64,000 nucleotides of DNA from Geomonas subterranea (GCF_019063845.1 NZ_CP077683.1:558001-622000); one strand, 5' to 3'; shown: positions 20,350-30,105, numbered from the stretch's first letter. Notes: generated by a model not told the origin, from the sequence alone. A program made the numbers and translations.

Positions 20350-20457
20350 CCCTCTCCCCCCGGGAGAGGGGAGGGTGAGGGGGCTGCAGATCGTCCTGTC
20401 TTTCGTGGCGTCGCCTCACCCGCCCTGCGGGCACCCTCGCCAGGACGGAGAGGGGGA
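20350..20457. repeat. Pair of REP-like palindromes between the CapA-like gene and amidotransferase
   Basis: Two copies of the REP-like family in opposite orientation. The first (CCCTCTCCCCCCGGGAGAGGG then GTGAGGG, about 20350-20381) is followed by a degenerate second (CCTCACCCGCCC...GGAGAGGGG, about 20414-20455). Confidence 0.75.
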
Positions 20458-20491
20458 GGACGGCCGCCTTGCATAACATCGAGGAGATGCC

Positions 20492-21178
20492 ATGTTCCTG
20501 ATCGTGCAAAACGACCCGCTCTGCCCTGCCGGCGGATTGCTGCCTCTGCTGGATAGCTCCGGGCACCCCTACCGGTCCCTGGCGGCCTTTGCGGCGGAGC
20601 CTTTTCCCGACCCGGAGAGCCTCACCGGCATCGTGGTGCTCGGCGGGGAGATGGGGGTGCATGACACGGCCGGGCACCCGCACCTCGTACGCGTTCTGGA
20701 TTTCATCGATGCCGCCCTGAAGGCCGGGACTCCCCTTCTGGGCATCTGCCTGGGGGGGCAGCTCCTCTCCCACGCGGCCGGCGGGGTGGTGAGCTCCCCT
20801 TCTCCTCATCGTGAAATGGGGATCTGCGGGGTCGACCTGAACGCCACGGGGAGCGGCGACCCGCTCTTCGCCGGGGTGCCCACCCCCTTCGTCACCTTCC
20901 AGCTCCATAACGACAGCTTCACCGTCCCACCCGGAGGCACGCTCCTCGCCAGTTCCGCCGCCTGTCCGGCCCAGGCCTTCAGGCTCCCGGGATGCGTCTA
21001 CGGGGTCCAGTTCCACCCCGAGGTGGACCGCCCCATCGTCGACCAATGGGACGGCCTGTTCACCCCGCGGGCCGACTATCTCTCCGGCTTCATCGCCGCT
21101 GAAGCCGAATTCAACGCCGCCTCCCACGCCATCCTGGCCAACTTCATCTCCCTCGCCGCGACAGCCCGTCTTTCTTGA
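20492..21178 (+). CDS. Class I glutamine amidotransferase-like protein
   Basis: A 228-residue protein with the GATase1 triad visible: nucleophile C86 in LLGICLGGQLL and H175 and E177 in VQFHPEV. It is a stand-alone domain, similar to the GMP synthase-like amidotransferases that hydrolyse glutamine or gamma-glutamyl amides. The substrate is not known. GAGGAGAT precedes the ATG. It sits next to a CapA-family gene whose product may deal with glutamyl polymers, but repeats between them make an operon unlikely. Confidence 0.85.
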   Translation: MFLIVQNDPLCPAGGLLPLLDSSGHPYRSLAAFAAEPFPDPESLTGIVVLGGEMGVHDTAGHPHLVRVLDFIDAALKAGTPLLGICLGGQLLSHAAGGVVSSPSPHREMGICGVDLNATGSGDPLFAGVPTPFVTFQLHNDSFTVPPGGTLLASSAACPAQAFRLPGCVYGVQFHPEVDRPIVDQWDGLFTPRADYLSGFIAAEAEFNAASHAILANFISLAATARLS

Positions 21179-21295
21179 AATCCCAACCTTATATTGTAAA
21201 GTTCTAACGTTTGCCTTCCGGGCATCACGAGACCGCGCCCCCACCGGGGGCGCCGCCGGTCAATTCCCCCTCCGGAATGCGACGAAGGAGGTGCC

Positions 21296-23743
21296 GTGAA
21301 GCTTTCGTGGCCGGGAAAAAGCTCCCTCAAGTCCAGACTGGTCAAACTTCTCCTCGGCTGTGACACGCTGCTGCTTCTCTGTCTCACCCTCAGTTTCGTC
21401 TGCTACCACTCCCTCGCCTTGCCTCCCGCAGCCGGACAGTCGCGGCTGCTCCTTTTCACCTCTTTGCAGCTCACCCTGTCTCTGCTCGGAGTGATGGGGC
21501 TCGCCGCGCTCCTCTCCCAGCGTATCGATTGGACCATCTCGGAACCTATCCGGGACCTGAGCAGGAAAATGGAGATCGTCTCCAGAAGCCAGGACTACCG
21601 CGTCAGGGTGGAACGTACCGGCGAGGACGAACTTGCCGTCCTGTTCGCCTGCTTCAACAACATGCTCGCCGAGATATCGGTCCGGGACGAGCGGCTCGCC
21701 CTGCACTCCGAGGAGCTGGAACTGGAGGTGGCGGAACGGACCCTTGAATTGTCGGAGGTGAACCGGCAGCTCGAGGCGAGCCTCGAGAGCGTGCGGGAAG
21801 CGATGCAGAGCGCGCAGTCCGCAAACCGCGCCAAGTCCGACTTCCTGGCGCAGATGAGCCACGAGATCAGGACCCCTATGTACGGCGTCCTCGGCATGAC
21901 CGAGCTCCTGCTGGGGACCGACCTGACCAAGGAGCAGGCCCGTTACGTGGACACGGTGCGGCGCTCCGGCGAGGCGCTCCTTTCCATCATCAACAACATC
22001 CTTGATTTCTCCAAGATCGAGGCCGGACACATGGAGCTGGAACAGATCCCCTTCGACCTGCACCAGTTGGCCTCCGACGCGATCGCCATCTGCGCCGAGG
22101 ACGCGGCCAGAAAAGGGCTGGAGCTCACCCTGGAACTGGAGCCGGGGCTGCCGCGCATGTTCCTGGGAGACCCGGGGAGGCTGCGCCAGGTAGTGGTGAA
22201 CCTTTTGGGCAACGCAGTGAAATTCACCATGAAGGGGTCGGTGCGCCTCTCGTTGACGGTTGCCGCCCCCCCGGCCCTGGTGCGGTTCAGCGTCGAGGAC
22301 ACCGGCATCGGTATCGCCCCCGACGCGCAGCAGCGCATCTTCAACCAGTTCACCCAGGGTGACGAGTCCATGACCCGAAAGTACGGCGGCACCGGGCTCG
22401 GGCTGGCCATCGCCCGGCAGCTCACCGAACTGATGGGGGGAGCCCTGGAACTGGAGAGCGAGCCGGGTCGCGGTTCCCGCTTCAGCTTCACGGCAGTGCT
22501 GCAACCGCACGAGGAACTCCCACGCCCTGAGCGCTGCTGTACGGCCCTGCGCGGAAAGAGGGTGCTGCTGGCCACCGACGACGAGCGGACCCGGGGCGGG
22601 ATCGAGGGGGAGCTCTCTTCGTGGGGAGTGGATCTGGAATGCGTGGGTGACGCACCAGAGGCCTTTTGCCGCATAGTGACCGCTCCCTTCGACCTCGCGC
22701 TGCTGGACCACCACCTGGCCGGCACGGACGGGATTGAACTGGCCGCCACCATCCGCACCGCGCCGGCCGGACGCTCGGTGCGCATCATGCTGCTCACGGA
22801 GCGTGAAGAGGAGTCGGGCGACCCCAGGCTGACCGAAACCGATGCGACCTCGTTCCCCAGGTGCCAGCTTGGGCAGGAGGGGCTCTATCATGCTCTGGTG
22901 GCGGCTCTGGGGATGGACGACGAGGAACGGCTGGCCACCGGGTGCTGCGGCGGGCCTCCTCCGCGGCCGCGCCAGGTGCTCCTCGTGGAAGACAACGTGG
23001 TGAACCAGGAGGTGGGAAGGGGGATGCTGGAGAGCCTGGGATGCCGGGTCAAGGTGGTGGAGGACGGCGCCGCTGCAGTGAGTGAGGTGCAGCGCAGCAG
23101 CTACGACATCGTCTTCATGGACTGCCAGATGCCGGTGCTGGACGGCCTCGAGGCGACCCGGCGGATCAGGGCCTGGGAGCAGGGGAGCGACAACCGTGTC
23201 CCCATCATTGCGCTCACCGCCTACGCCATGCCGGGAGACCGTGTGGCGTGTCTGGAGGCGGGGGCGGATGACTACCTTTCCAAGCCCTTCACCTGCGACG
23301 AGATCGCCAAGGCGATGGACCGGCAGCTGCAGGGGGCGGTGACGGTTCTCGCCGAGGGGGAAGGGGGTTCCCCGAAGCCGTTGGAGGTGATCTCCCACGA
23401 CAAGATGAGCGGCGCACTGGAGATGATTCGCACGCTCCCAGGGAACCGTGGTGTGGAGATCCTGCGCAAGGTGGTGGAGCTGTACCTGTCCAGCACGCCA
23501 GCTCTTCTGCAGACCATGCGCGAGGCCGAGTCGGGAGGGGACGCCGAGAAGCTCAAGGCGGCGGCGCACAGCTTCAAGTCCAGCAGCGCAAACCTCGGCG
23601 CACTGCGTCTGGCCGGGGTCTGCATGGAACTTGAGAGTCTCGGCCGTGCCGGCTCCACGGAAGGAGCCTTGCCGTTGTTGCACCAGGTCGAGGAGGAGTA
23701 CCGGCTGGTGCGCGACGCGTTGAGGGGAGGGCCGCTATGCTGA
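21296..23743 (+). CDS. Hybrid sensor histidine kinase with two receivers and an HPt domain
   Basis: An 815-residue BarA-like kinase. The GTG start follows a perfect AAGGAGGTG. Two membrane helices (about 18-40 and 50-74) enclose only a short periplasmic loop, then HAMP, a coiled coil, HisKA with H189 in MSHEIRTPMYG, HATPase (VEDTGIGIA, GTGLGLAI), a first receiver (aspartate in LALLDHHLAGTDG), a second receiver (IVFMDCQMPVLDG) and a C-terminal HPt with histidine in AAHSFKSSSANLG. The first receiver is atypical (TDDE start) and may be weak. It overlaps a REC-PAS-GGDEF-EAL gene by seven bases, so the phosphorelay probably ends in cyclic-di-GMP control. Confidence 0.93.
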   Translation: MKLSWPGKSSLKSRLVKLLLGCDTLLLLCLTLSFVCYHSLALPPAAGQSRLLLFTSLQLTLSLLGVMGLAALLSQRIDWTISEPIRDLSRKMEIVSRSQDYRVRVERTGEDELAVLFACFNNMLAEISVRDERLALHSEELELEVAERTLELSEVNRQLEASLESVREAMQSAQSANRAKSDFLAQMSHEIRTPMYGVLGMTELLLGTDLTKEQARYVDTVRRSGEALLSIINNILDFSKIEAGHMELEQIPFDLHQLASDAIAICAEDAARKGLELTLELEPGLPRMFLGDPGRLRQVVVNLLGNAVKFTMKGSVRLSLTVAAPPALVRFSVEDTGIGIAPDAQQRIFNQFTQGDESMTRKYGGTGLGLAIARQLTELMGGALELESEPGRGSRFSFTAVLQPHEELPRPERCCTALRGKRVLLATDDERTRGGIEGELSSWGVDLECVGDAPEAFCRIVTAPFDLALLDHHLAGTDGIELAATIRTAPAGRSVRIMLLTEREEESGDPRLTETDATSFPRCQLGQEGLYHALVAALGMDDEERLATGCCGGPPPRPRQVLLVEDNVVNQEVGRGMLESLGCRVKVVEDGAAAVSEVQRSSYDIVFMDCQMPVLDGLEATRRIRAWEQGSDNRVPIIALTAYAMPGDRVACLEAGADDYLSKPFTCDEIAKAMDRQLQGAVTVLAEGEGGSPKPLEVISHDKMSGALEMIRTLPGNRGVEILRKVVELYLSSTPALLQTMREAESGGDAEKLKAAAHSFKSSSANLGALRLAGVCMELESLGRAGSTEGALPLLHQVEEEYRLVRDALRGGPLC

Positions 23744-25899
23744 CCAGGAAGAGCAAGCGCGTGACGCCGCTGGTCATGGTGGTGGACGACGACCAGGCCG
23801 TGCGGATGCTGGCCCGGGAGACCCTGGAAAATTCCGGGTTCTCGGTGCGCGACGCGGAGACCGGCGAGCAGGCACTCGATGATTTCGTCGCCCATGCTCC
23901 CGACCTCGTGCTCCTGGATGTGATGCTGCCGGGGGTGGACGGGTTCACCGTCTGCAGCGCCATCCGGCGCACCGAAGGGGGGCGCGACACCCCCGTGTTG
24001 ATGATGACGGGGCTGGACGACCTGGAATCCATCGACTGCGCCTACGATGTCGGCGCCACCGACTTCATCACCAAGCCCATCAACTGGCACATCCTGGGGT
24101 ACCGGGTGAGCTACATGCTGCGGGCCAGCAGCGCATTGGAGCAGCTCAGGGAGAGCCGGGCGGGGCTCGCCCACGCCCAGAGCCTCGCCCACATAGGCTC
24201 CTGGGAATGGGACCTCACCACCGGCGAGATCCGCTGCTCGGAAGAGGTGTACAGCATCTGCTGCATCGACCCCAGCCACCGCGACGGCAACCCCATCCTC
24301 GACCCGGTGCACCACCAGGATCGCGCCTTCGTGCAGGGCTCCATAGACGACGCCATCGCCAAACGCGCCCCCTTGAGCTTCGATTACCGCATCACCCTGG
24401 ACGGGGGGGAGCGGACCCTGCACGCCGAGCTGGTGACCGTGCTGGACGAGGAGGGGGAGGCCGTCTGCCTGACCGGCACCATCCAGGACATCACCGAGCG
24501 CAAGCGGGCCGAGGAGCAGATCCGCCTCCTTGCCTACTACGACGCCCTGACCGGGCTCCCCAACCGCCGTTTCTTCCAGCAGCAGCTGGAGCAGGCGCTC
24601 GTGTTCGCCAACCGTAACGACCGGATGCTGGCCGTGCTGTTCCTCGACCTGGACCGCTTCAAACTGGTCAACGACACCCTGGGGCACGGCGTGGGGGACC
24701 GGCTGCTGCAGGACGTGGCCGACCGCCTGCTGCGCTGCGTTCGCAGAAGCGACTGCCTGGCGCGCGCCGAGGACGACTGCCCACCGTCGCTGGTGTCGCG
24801 CCTTGGCGGGGACGAGTTCACCATCATGCTCTCGGACATCGAGCACTTTCAGGACGTGGCCAAGGTGGCCCGGCGCATCCTGGACGCGGTGTCGGTTCCC
24901 TATTCGCTGGAGGGGCAGGAGGTCTTCGTCTCCACCAGCATCGGCATCAGCCTCTACCCCTTCGATGCGACCACGGCCAGCGACCTGATCAGAAACGCGG
25001 ACGGCGCCATGTATCAGGCCAAGGAGCAGGGGAGAAACGGCTACCAGATCTATGACGAATCGATGAACGCGAAGGCGCTGGAACGGATCATTCTGGAGAG
25101 CCAGTTGCACAAGGCGCTCAAGGATGAGGAATTCGAGGTGTACTACCAGCCCCAGGTCAGCTGCCGGACCGGGGAGGTGGTGGGGATAGAGGCGCTGGTG
25201 CGCTGGAACAGTAAGGAGCTTGGCGTGGTCGAGCCGGGACGGTTCCTTCCCCTGGCCGAGGAGATCGGGCTGGTGATCCAGATCGACCAATGGGTGATGC
25301 GGGAGGCGTGCCGTCAGCACAAGCTCTGGATCGACCAGGGGCTGCCGCCGGTCACCATCGCCGTCAACATCTCCGGCCAGCAGTTTCTGAAGAACGAGCT
25401 GCTGGACACGGTAACCGCGGTGCTCGAGCGAAGCGGTCTGGAGCCGGGGCTGCTGGAGCTGGAACTCACCGAAGGGGTGCTTATGGCGCACACCGAGCGG
25501 ACCGTCAAGACTCTCGAGGCGCTCAAGGGGATGGGGGTGCGCCTGGCCATCGACGATTTCGGCACCGGTTTTTCTTCCCTTTCCTATCTGAAACGCTTCC
25601 CGCTCGACGTGCTGAAGATTGACCGGACCTTCATCAACGACATCACCAGCGATCCCGATGACGCGGCCATCACCCTCGCCACCATAGAGATGGCGCACAC
25701 CCTGAAGCTGCAGGTGATCGCGGAAGGTGTGGAGACCCAGGCGCAGCTTGAATTTCTCACCAGGAACCGTTGCGACATGTACCAGGGCTATCTTTTCAGC
25801 AAGCCGATGCGCCCCGAGGAGTACCCCCGCCTGTTCCTTTCCCACCATGCCGACCACGCTGCCCCTGATCACGCCACGCCTGATCCCGTCACCACCTGA
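23737..25899 (+). CDS. Receiver-PAS-GGDEF-EAL cyclic-di-GMP protein
   Basis: A 720-residue response regulator. The receiver (about 9-125) has the acceptor aspartate in LVLLDVMLPGVDG. A PAS region follows (starting AHIGSWEWDL), then GGDEF (YDALTGLPNRRFF...RLGGDEF) and EAL (GIEALVRW, then IDDFGTGFSSL and KIDRTFI). Both catalytic signatures are intact, so it could make and break cyclic-di-GMP. An insertion of about 12 residues lies between RRSDCLAR and LGGDEF, splitting the usual I-site spacing. The ATG overlaps the upstream kinase gene, which is the probable phosphodonor. The extreme C-terminus is repetitive (Asp-His-Ala-Pro). Confidence 0.93.
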   Translation: MLTRKSKRVTPLVMVVDDDQAVRMLARETLENSGFSVRDAETGEQALDDFVAHAPDLVLLDVMLPGVDGFTVCSAIRRTEGGRDTPVLMMTGLDDLESIDCAYDVGATDFITKPINWHILGYRVSYMLRASSALEQLRESRAGLAHAQSLAHIGSWEWDLTTGEIRCSEEVYSICCIDPSHRDGNPILDPVHHQDRAFVQGSIDDAIAKRAPLSFDYRITLDGGERTLHAELVTVLDEEGEAVCLTGTIQDITERKRAEEQIRLLAYYDALTGLPNRRFFQQQLEQALVFANRNDRMLAVLFLDLDRFKLVNDTLGHGVGDRLLQDVADRLLRCVRRSDCLARAEDDCPPSLVSRLGGDEFTIMLSDIEHFQDVAKVARRILDAVSVPYSLEGQEVFVSTSIGISLYPFDATTASDLIRNADGAMYQAKEQGRNGYQIYDESMNAKALERIILESQLHKALKDEEFEVYYQPQVSCRTGEVVGIEALVRWNSKELGVVEPGRFLPLAEEIGLVIQIDQWVMREACRQHKLWIDQGLPPVTIAVNISGQQFLKNELLDTVTAVLERSGLEPGLLELELTEGVLMAHTERTVKTLEALKGMGVRLAIDDFGTGFSSLSYLKRFPLDVLKIDRTFINDITSDPDDAAITLATIEMAHTLKLQVIAEGVETQAQLEFLTRNRCDMYQGYLFSKPMRPEEYPRLFLSHHADHAAPDHATPDPVTT

Positions 25900-25913
25900 T
25901 CCCGTCCCGCCAC

Positions 25914-26390
25914 CGCCTCATTCCGCCATCGCCTCATTCCGCCATCGCCGTATCCACCACCTCATCGCTGCCGCCTGCCTCCCTGCTACCCGTTCCCTGC
26001 TTAAAAATTCATCACCCCTGCTGCGAGAAGCGACCGCGACAACCCGTCGTTTACGCCGCAGTGGCTAAAAATGGTGATTATTCAATGACTTGGCTAAGAG
26101 TTGGGTGGCTGGCACACCCTGTGCTAATGGATGGTCACACGGCACGAAGGAGTGTCGCAGAAGGCTTTCCCGCCCGTTTAGGCAATGGTGCACAGGTCGT
26201 GGTGGAGGGGCATCATTATTGGGAAAGGGGGACTGTTTTCAAGGCTGGACAAGCTGTTTATTCGACGTTGAACAAAAGGCAAGGGCATCGAAGCCTTCAG
26301 GGGCCTGAAAAGAGGGTAACACCTGGAACCCGATGGATGCTGTGTCTGCAAGCCGTGACCCGGCCTGCTGAATGTTCTGCAAGACCTGTG
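25914..26390. other. Long intergenic region upstream of the P-II gene
   Basis: A 16-base direct repeat (CGCCTCATTCCGCCAT at 25914-25929 and 25930-25945) begins just after the GGDEF-EAL gene. Open frames of up to about 120 codons are present but have no family resemblance. A far-upstream sigma-54-like element (TGGCAC-N7-GCTA, 26110-26126) is the other visible signal. I see no gene in this stretch. Confidence 0.5.
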
Positions 26391-26407
26391 ATGCACGCAG
26401 TGTGCAA
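26391..26407 (+). promoter_or_regulatory. Candidate sigma-54 promoter of the P-II/amtB unit
   Basis: ATGCACG-CAGT-GTGCAA fits the -24/-12 spacing, with TG in place of the usual GG at -25/-24 and a good GC at -13/-12. It would start transcription about 32 bases before the P-II ATG. Nitrogen-regulated P-II/amtB units are commonly sigma-54-dependent. A second candidate with an intact GG lies at 26110-26126, about 320 bases upstream of the gene. Confidence 0.45.
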
Positions 26408-26433
26408 ACGACCAATCCACCGCCATTAACTAA

Positions 26434-26787
<354 letters not shown>

Positions 26788-26840
26788 GACTTTCGGTTCT
26801 CAATCCAACCCCATAAATACGATCAATGGAGAGTGTTATG

Positions 26841-28370
26841 ATGCGCGACATTAAAAAGGTAAAGGATGCAGCTACGCCCGCTTCCAGCTGCCTCACCATG
26901 AAACTCGGGAAGCTTGCCCTCCTGGCCAGCCTGATGCTGATACCGGTTCTCGCCATAGCCGAGGAGAAGGCGGCCGATTCCGTGGCCGCACCGGCTGCCG
27001 CCACCGCGACCCCTGCCGCCGTAGCCCCCGTTGCCGGCGCACCGGCAGCCGCCGCTCCCGCCGCAGCCGCACCGGCCGCAGCACCTGCACCCAAGAACGT
27101 CGCACCGGTCCTCAACACCGGTGACACCGCCTGGATGCTGGTATCCGCAGCTATGGTCCTATTCATGACCCCGGGCCTCGCTCTTTTCTACGGTGGGATG
27201 GTTCGTCAGAAGAACGTTCTCTCCACCATGATGCACTCCCTGGTGGCGATGGGCATCGTCGGCGTGCAGTGGGCCGTCATCGGCTACTCACTGGCCTTCG
27301 GGCCCGACATGGGGCACGGCCTGGTGGGCGACTTCAGCAAGGCCCTGTTGAACGGGCTGATCACCTTCAAGGACGGTAACGCGATCTACGCGCTGTTCCA
27401 GAACGTCCCGACCGAGCCGGGCGCCATCCCGGAGTACGTGTTCGCCATGTACCAGGCGATGTTCGCCATCATCACCGTGGCCCTGATCTCGGGGGCCCTG
27501 GCCGAGAGGATCAAGTTCTCCGCCTACTGCCTGTTCGTGCTGCTCTGGACCACCCTGGTCTACGATCCGCTGGCACACTGGGTCTGGATGTCCGACGGCT
27601 GGCTCTTCAAGATGGGCGCACTTGACTTCGCAGGCGGCACCGTCGTTCACCTCTCCTCCGGTATCTCGGCCCTGGTGGTCCTCTTCTTCCTCGGCAAGCG
27701 TCACGGCTTCCCGACTGAGCGCATGGCTCCGCACAACCTGCCGTTTACTCTCCTCGGTGTCGGCCTGCTCTGGTTCGGCTGGTTCGGCTTCAACGCGGGC
27801 TCCGCCATCGTGGGCGCCGGATGCTCCGACGCGGCGGGCGGTCTCGCCGGCCTCGCCTTCATGACGACCACCATCGCACCGGCTGCCGCCGGCCTCACCT
27901 GGATGATCGCCGAGTGGATCCACGCGGGCAAACCCTCCGCCCTTGGCTTTGGCTCCGGTGTTGTCGCCGGCCTGGTCGTGATCACCCCCGCTGCCGGCTT
28001 CGTGCAGCCGGGTGCCGCCCTGCTCATGGGTGTTGCCGGCGGCCTGGTCTGCTACGGCGGCGTCCTGCTCAAGGCGAAACTCAAGTACGACGACTCCCTG
28101 GACGCCTTTGGCGTGCACGGCGTGGGCGGCACCACCGGAGCGATCCTGACCGGCGTCTTCGCCACCGTCGGCGCAACCGGCCTCACCTCCGGCAACATGA
28201 AGCAGTTCGTCACCCAGTTTATCGCCGTCGGCGCAGCAGGCGCCTACGCGGTGGTGGTGACCCTGGTGATCGCATTCGTACTGCACAAGACCATCGGACT
28301 GCGTGTCGAGAAGGAAGACGAGATCATGGGCCTCGACCAGACCCAGCACTCCGAGACCGCGTACAACTAG
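26841..28370 (+). CDS. amtB: Ammonium transporter AmtB with long Ala/Pro-rich N-terminus
   Basis: About 509 residues. After a signal-like helix (KLALLASLMLIPVLAIA) there is a stretch of about 45 residues of almost only Ala and Pro before the transporter proper. The Amt fold follows with TAWMLVSAAMVLFMTPGLALFYGG, the pore region and the conserved FGVHGVGGTTGAILTGVF. The start is most likely at 26841 (or 26838), seven or four bases after GGAGAG; an in-frame ATG at 26826 lies before that site. It is controlled through the P-II protein encoded just upstream. The low-complexity extension is longer than needed for a signal peptide. Confidence 0.93.
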   Translation: MRDIKKVKDAATPASSCLTMKLGKLALLASLMLIPVLAIAEEKAADSVAAPAAATATPAAVAPVAGAPAAAAPAAAAPAAAPAPKNVAPVLNTGDTAWMLVSAAMVLFMTPGLALFYGGMVRQKNVLSTMMHSLVAMGIVGVQWAVIGYSLAFGPDMGHGLVGDFSKALLNGLITFKDGNAIYALFQNVPTEPGAIPEYVFAMYQAMFAIITVALISGALAERIKFSAYCLFVLLWTTLVYDPLAHWVWMSDGWLFKMGALDFAGGTVVHLSSGISALVVLFFLGKRHGFPTERMAPHNLPFTLLGVGLLWFGWFGFNAGSAIVGAGCSDAAGGLAGLAFMTTTIAPAAAGLTWMIAEWIHAGKPSALGFGSGVVAGLVVITPAAGFVQPGAALLMGVAGGLVCYGGVLLKAKLKYDDSLDAFGVHGVGGTTGAILTGVFATVGATGLTSGNMKQFVTQFIAVGAAGAYAVVVTLVIAFVLHKTIGLRVEKEDEIMGLDQTQHSETAYN

Positions 28371-28395
28371 GACAGACAGTACAGCTTGCAACGAG

Positions 28396-28422
28396 AAGGG
28401 GGACCGCAAGGTCCCCCTTTTT
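28396..28422 (+). terminator. Rho-independent terminator after amtB
   Basis: AAGGGGGACC-GCAA-GGTCCCCCTT, a 10-base-pair stem with a four-base loop, followed by more T residues. Confidence 0.92.
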
Positions 28423-28468
28423 CTGTTTCTGGTCAGGCAGTACGTTCCGCCACGTGCGTCCACATCCG

Positions 28469-28686
28469 CTCTTTCCCAGGGAGAGGGGCGGGGGTGAGGG
28501 CTTCGCAGGAAAGCGACGCCGTGCCATGTGCGTCACCCCTCACCCGGCCTCCGGCCACCCTCTCCCAGAGGGAGAGGGGATGAAGGGCAGAGGGGGAGCG
28601 GATGGCACAGTGCAGGTTGTGGAAGCTGCAGTTCCCCCCTCGCCCTCCGGGAGAGGGGCGGGGGTGAGGGGCTTCGCAGGAAAGCG
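28469..28686. repeat. Cluster of REP-like repeats after amtB
   Basis: Three copies of the family in alternating orientation (about 28469-28500, 28534-28578 and 28634-28672). The flanking run GGGGTGAGGG plus CTTCGCAGGAAAGCG occurs twice (around 28491-28515 and 28661-28686), which points to duplication of a larger unit. Confidence 0.8.
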
Positions 28687-28808
28687 GCTGAGCCGGTTCG
28701 TACTTGCCCCCTCTCCAGTTCTGTAAAAATGTGGTCTACCCTTTTGAAATATAGAGATTTCCTGTTACTGTTTTCCAGCCAGAAAATGACAAGTGTCGGG
28801 AGGGGGTT

Positions 28809-29252
28809 ATGGATTCCAGGGACATGGTGCTCCGGAAGGAAGGTGATGGCATAGGGTACTACGAACGCTGTAGCGCCGATGCGGGGGACGGCGGGTTTTC
28901 CACCATCTTCAGGATGTTCAGCGAGGACGAGCTGCGTCACGCGGGGGCCCTGCGAGCGCTGAGGGCCGGGGGAAGGGTGGATCTGCCCCGTTCGCCGACG
29001 CTCCAGGGGGCGCGCAGCATACTGCGCCGGCTGTCGATCGAGGAACTCTCAAGCTGCCGCGGCGATCTCGGGGTGTACCGGAACGCCATGCAGTTCGAGG
29101 CGCTTTCCGCCCGTGCCTGCTCGGAGCTTGCCCGCGAGGCGCTGCACCCCTGGGAGCGCGAGATGTTCCAGACCATGGCGGATGAGGACGAGATGCACTT
29201 CACGCTGCTCGAGGAGATGCAGGAGCTTTTGGAGGAAACGGATGTCCAGTGA
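28809..29252 (+). CDS. Ferritin-like/rubrerythrin-family protein
   Basis: A 147-residue four-helix protein with ExxH-type metal ligands: EDELRHA (around residue 38) and DEDEMHF near residue 131, with additional Glu in helices 1 and 3 (EGDGIGYYE, QFEALSARA). No rubredoxin CxxC domain follows, so it is a rubrerythrin-like diiron protein without an iron-sulfur centre, probably acting in peroxide or iron handling. Ribosome site GGGAGGGGG. Its last codons overlap the start of the inositol-phosphatase gene. Confidence 0.75.
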   Translation: MDSRDMVLRKEGDGIGYYERCSADAGDGGFSTIFRMFSEDELRHAGALRALRAGGRVDLPRSPTLQGARSILRRLSIEELSSCRGDLGVYRNAMQFEALSARACSELAREALHPWEREMFQTMADEDEMHFTLLEEMQELLEETDVQ

Positions 29253-30054
29253 TGCCGGGCTGCAGCAGATGCTCGAAGTCGCGGTATCAGCCGCACGCGA
29301 GGCCGGGGCCCTCCAGAAGCAGAAACTCTGGGGAGATTTCAGCTTCTCCTACAAAGGGGAGGTCGACATCGTGACCGAGGTGGACCGGGCCTGCGAGGAA
29401 ATGATCGTGAACCGGATCCGGAGCGCCTTTCCCGGTCACAGCTTCCTGGCGGAGGAAAACCTCTACGCGGATGGCGACCCGCAGTGGCGCTGGGTCATCG
29501 ACCCCCTGGACGGCACTACCAACTACGCACACGGCTTCCCCTGGTTCTGCGTCTCCATCGCCCTGGAGCGGCAGGGGGAGCTCACTCTCGGAGTGATCTA
29601 CCACTGCATGATGGACGAACTCTTCACGACAACCCTGGGAGGAGGTGCCTATTTGAACGGCGCCCCCATCCGCGTCTCCTCGCGCGCGCCCCTGAGACAG
29701 TCCCTGATCGCGACCGGCTTTCCCTACGACGCCGCCCGCGGCAACGAGAACAACTTCCGGAACTTCTTCGAGCTGCAGCTCGCGGCACGCGGGGTACGCA
29801 GGGCTGGGGCCGCGGCGCTCGACCTGGCCTACGTGGCGGCGGGAAGGCTGGACGGATACTGGGAGTGCAAGCTGAAACCGTGGGACGTGGCCGCCGGGGC
29901 GCTGCTGGTCAGGGAGGCCGGGGGGAGGGTGACCAACCACAAGGGGGAGCCGCACCGGGTCGACGACCACCGTATCCTGGCGACCAACGGTCTCATCCAC
30001 GACGAGATAGAGACCCTCCTGGAGCGGGCGGGAAAGGGTGAACCGGTGCTGTGA
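29242..30054 (+). CDS. Inositol monophosphatase family protein
   Basis: A 270-residue magnesium-dependent sugar/inositol phosphatase. Motifs: DIVTEVDRACEE, the metal-binding FLAEEN, WVIDPLDGTTNYAHGFP (metal and catalytic box), and the C-terminal WECKLKPWDVAAGALLVREAGG. I choose the ATG at 29242, preceded by TTGGAGGAAACGG, over a longer frame reaching back into the previous gene. It may be SuhB-like. Overlap with the upstream ferritin-like gene shows translational coupling. A terminator follows. Confidence 0.93.
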   Translation: MSSDAGLQQMLEVAVSAAREAGALQKQKLWGDFSFSYKGEVDIVTEVDRACEEMIVNRIRSAFPGHSFLAEENLYADGDPQWRWVIDPLDGTTNYAHGFPWFCVSIALERQGELTLGVIYHCMMDELFTTTLGGGAYLNGAPIRVSSRAPLRQSLIATGFPYDAARGNENNFRNFFELQLAARGVRRAGAAALDLAYVAAGRLDGYWECKLKPWDVAAGALLVREAGGRVTNHKGEPHRVDDHRILATNGLIHDEIETLLERAGKGEPVL

Positions 30055-30075
30055 CCGGCATATCTTTGCCAGCTG

Positions 30076-30105
30076 AAAAAGCGCCCCTTCCGGGCGCTTT
30101 TTTTT
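30076..30105 (+). terminator. Rho-independent terminator after the inositol phosphatase gene
   Basis: AAAAAGCGCCC paired with GGGCGCTTTTT around CTTCC, ending in eight T residues. The A-rich left arm means it could work on both strands. Confidence 0.92.

Noticed and set aside
23272..25872. A long minus-strand frame opposite the GGDEF-EAL gene
   Set aside because: It is the antisense shadow of a clear multi-domain gene and has no recognisable domain.
26061..26429. A 122-codon frame upstream of the P-II gene
   Set aside because: No ribosome site, no family resemblance, and it runs across the candidate sigma-54 promoters.
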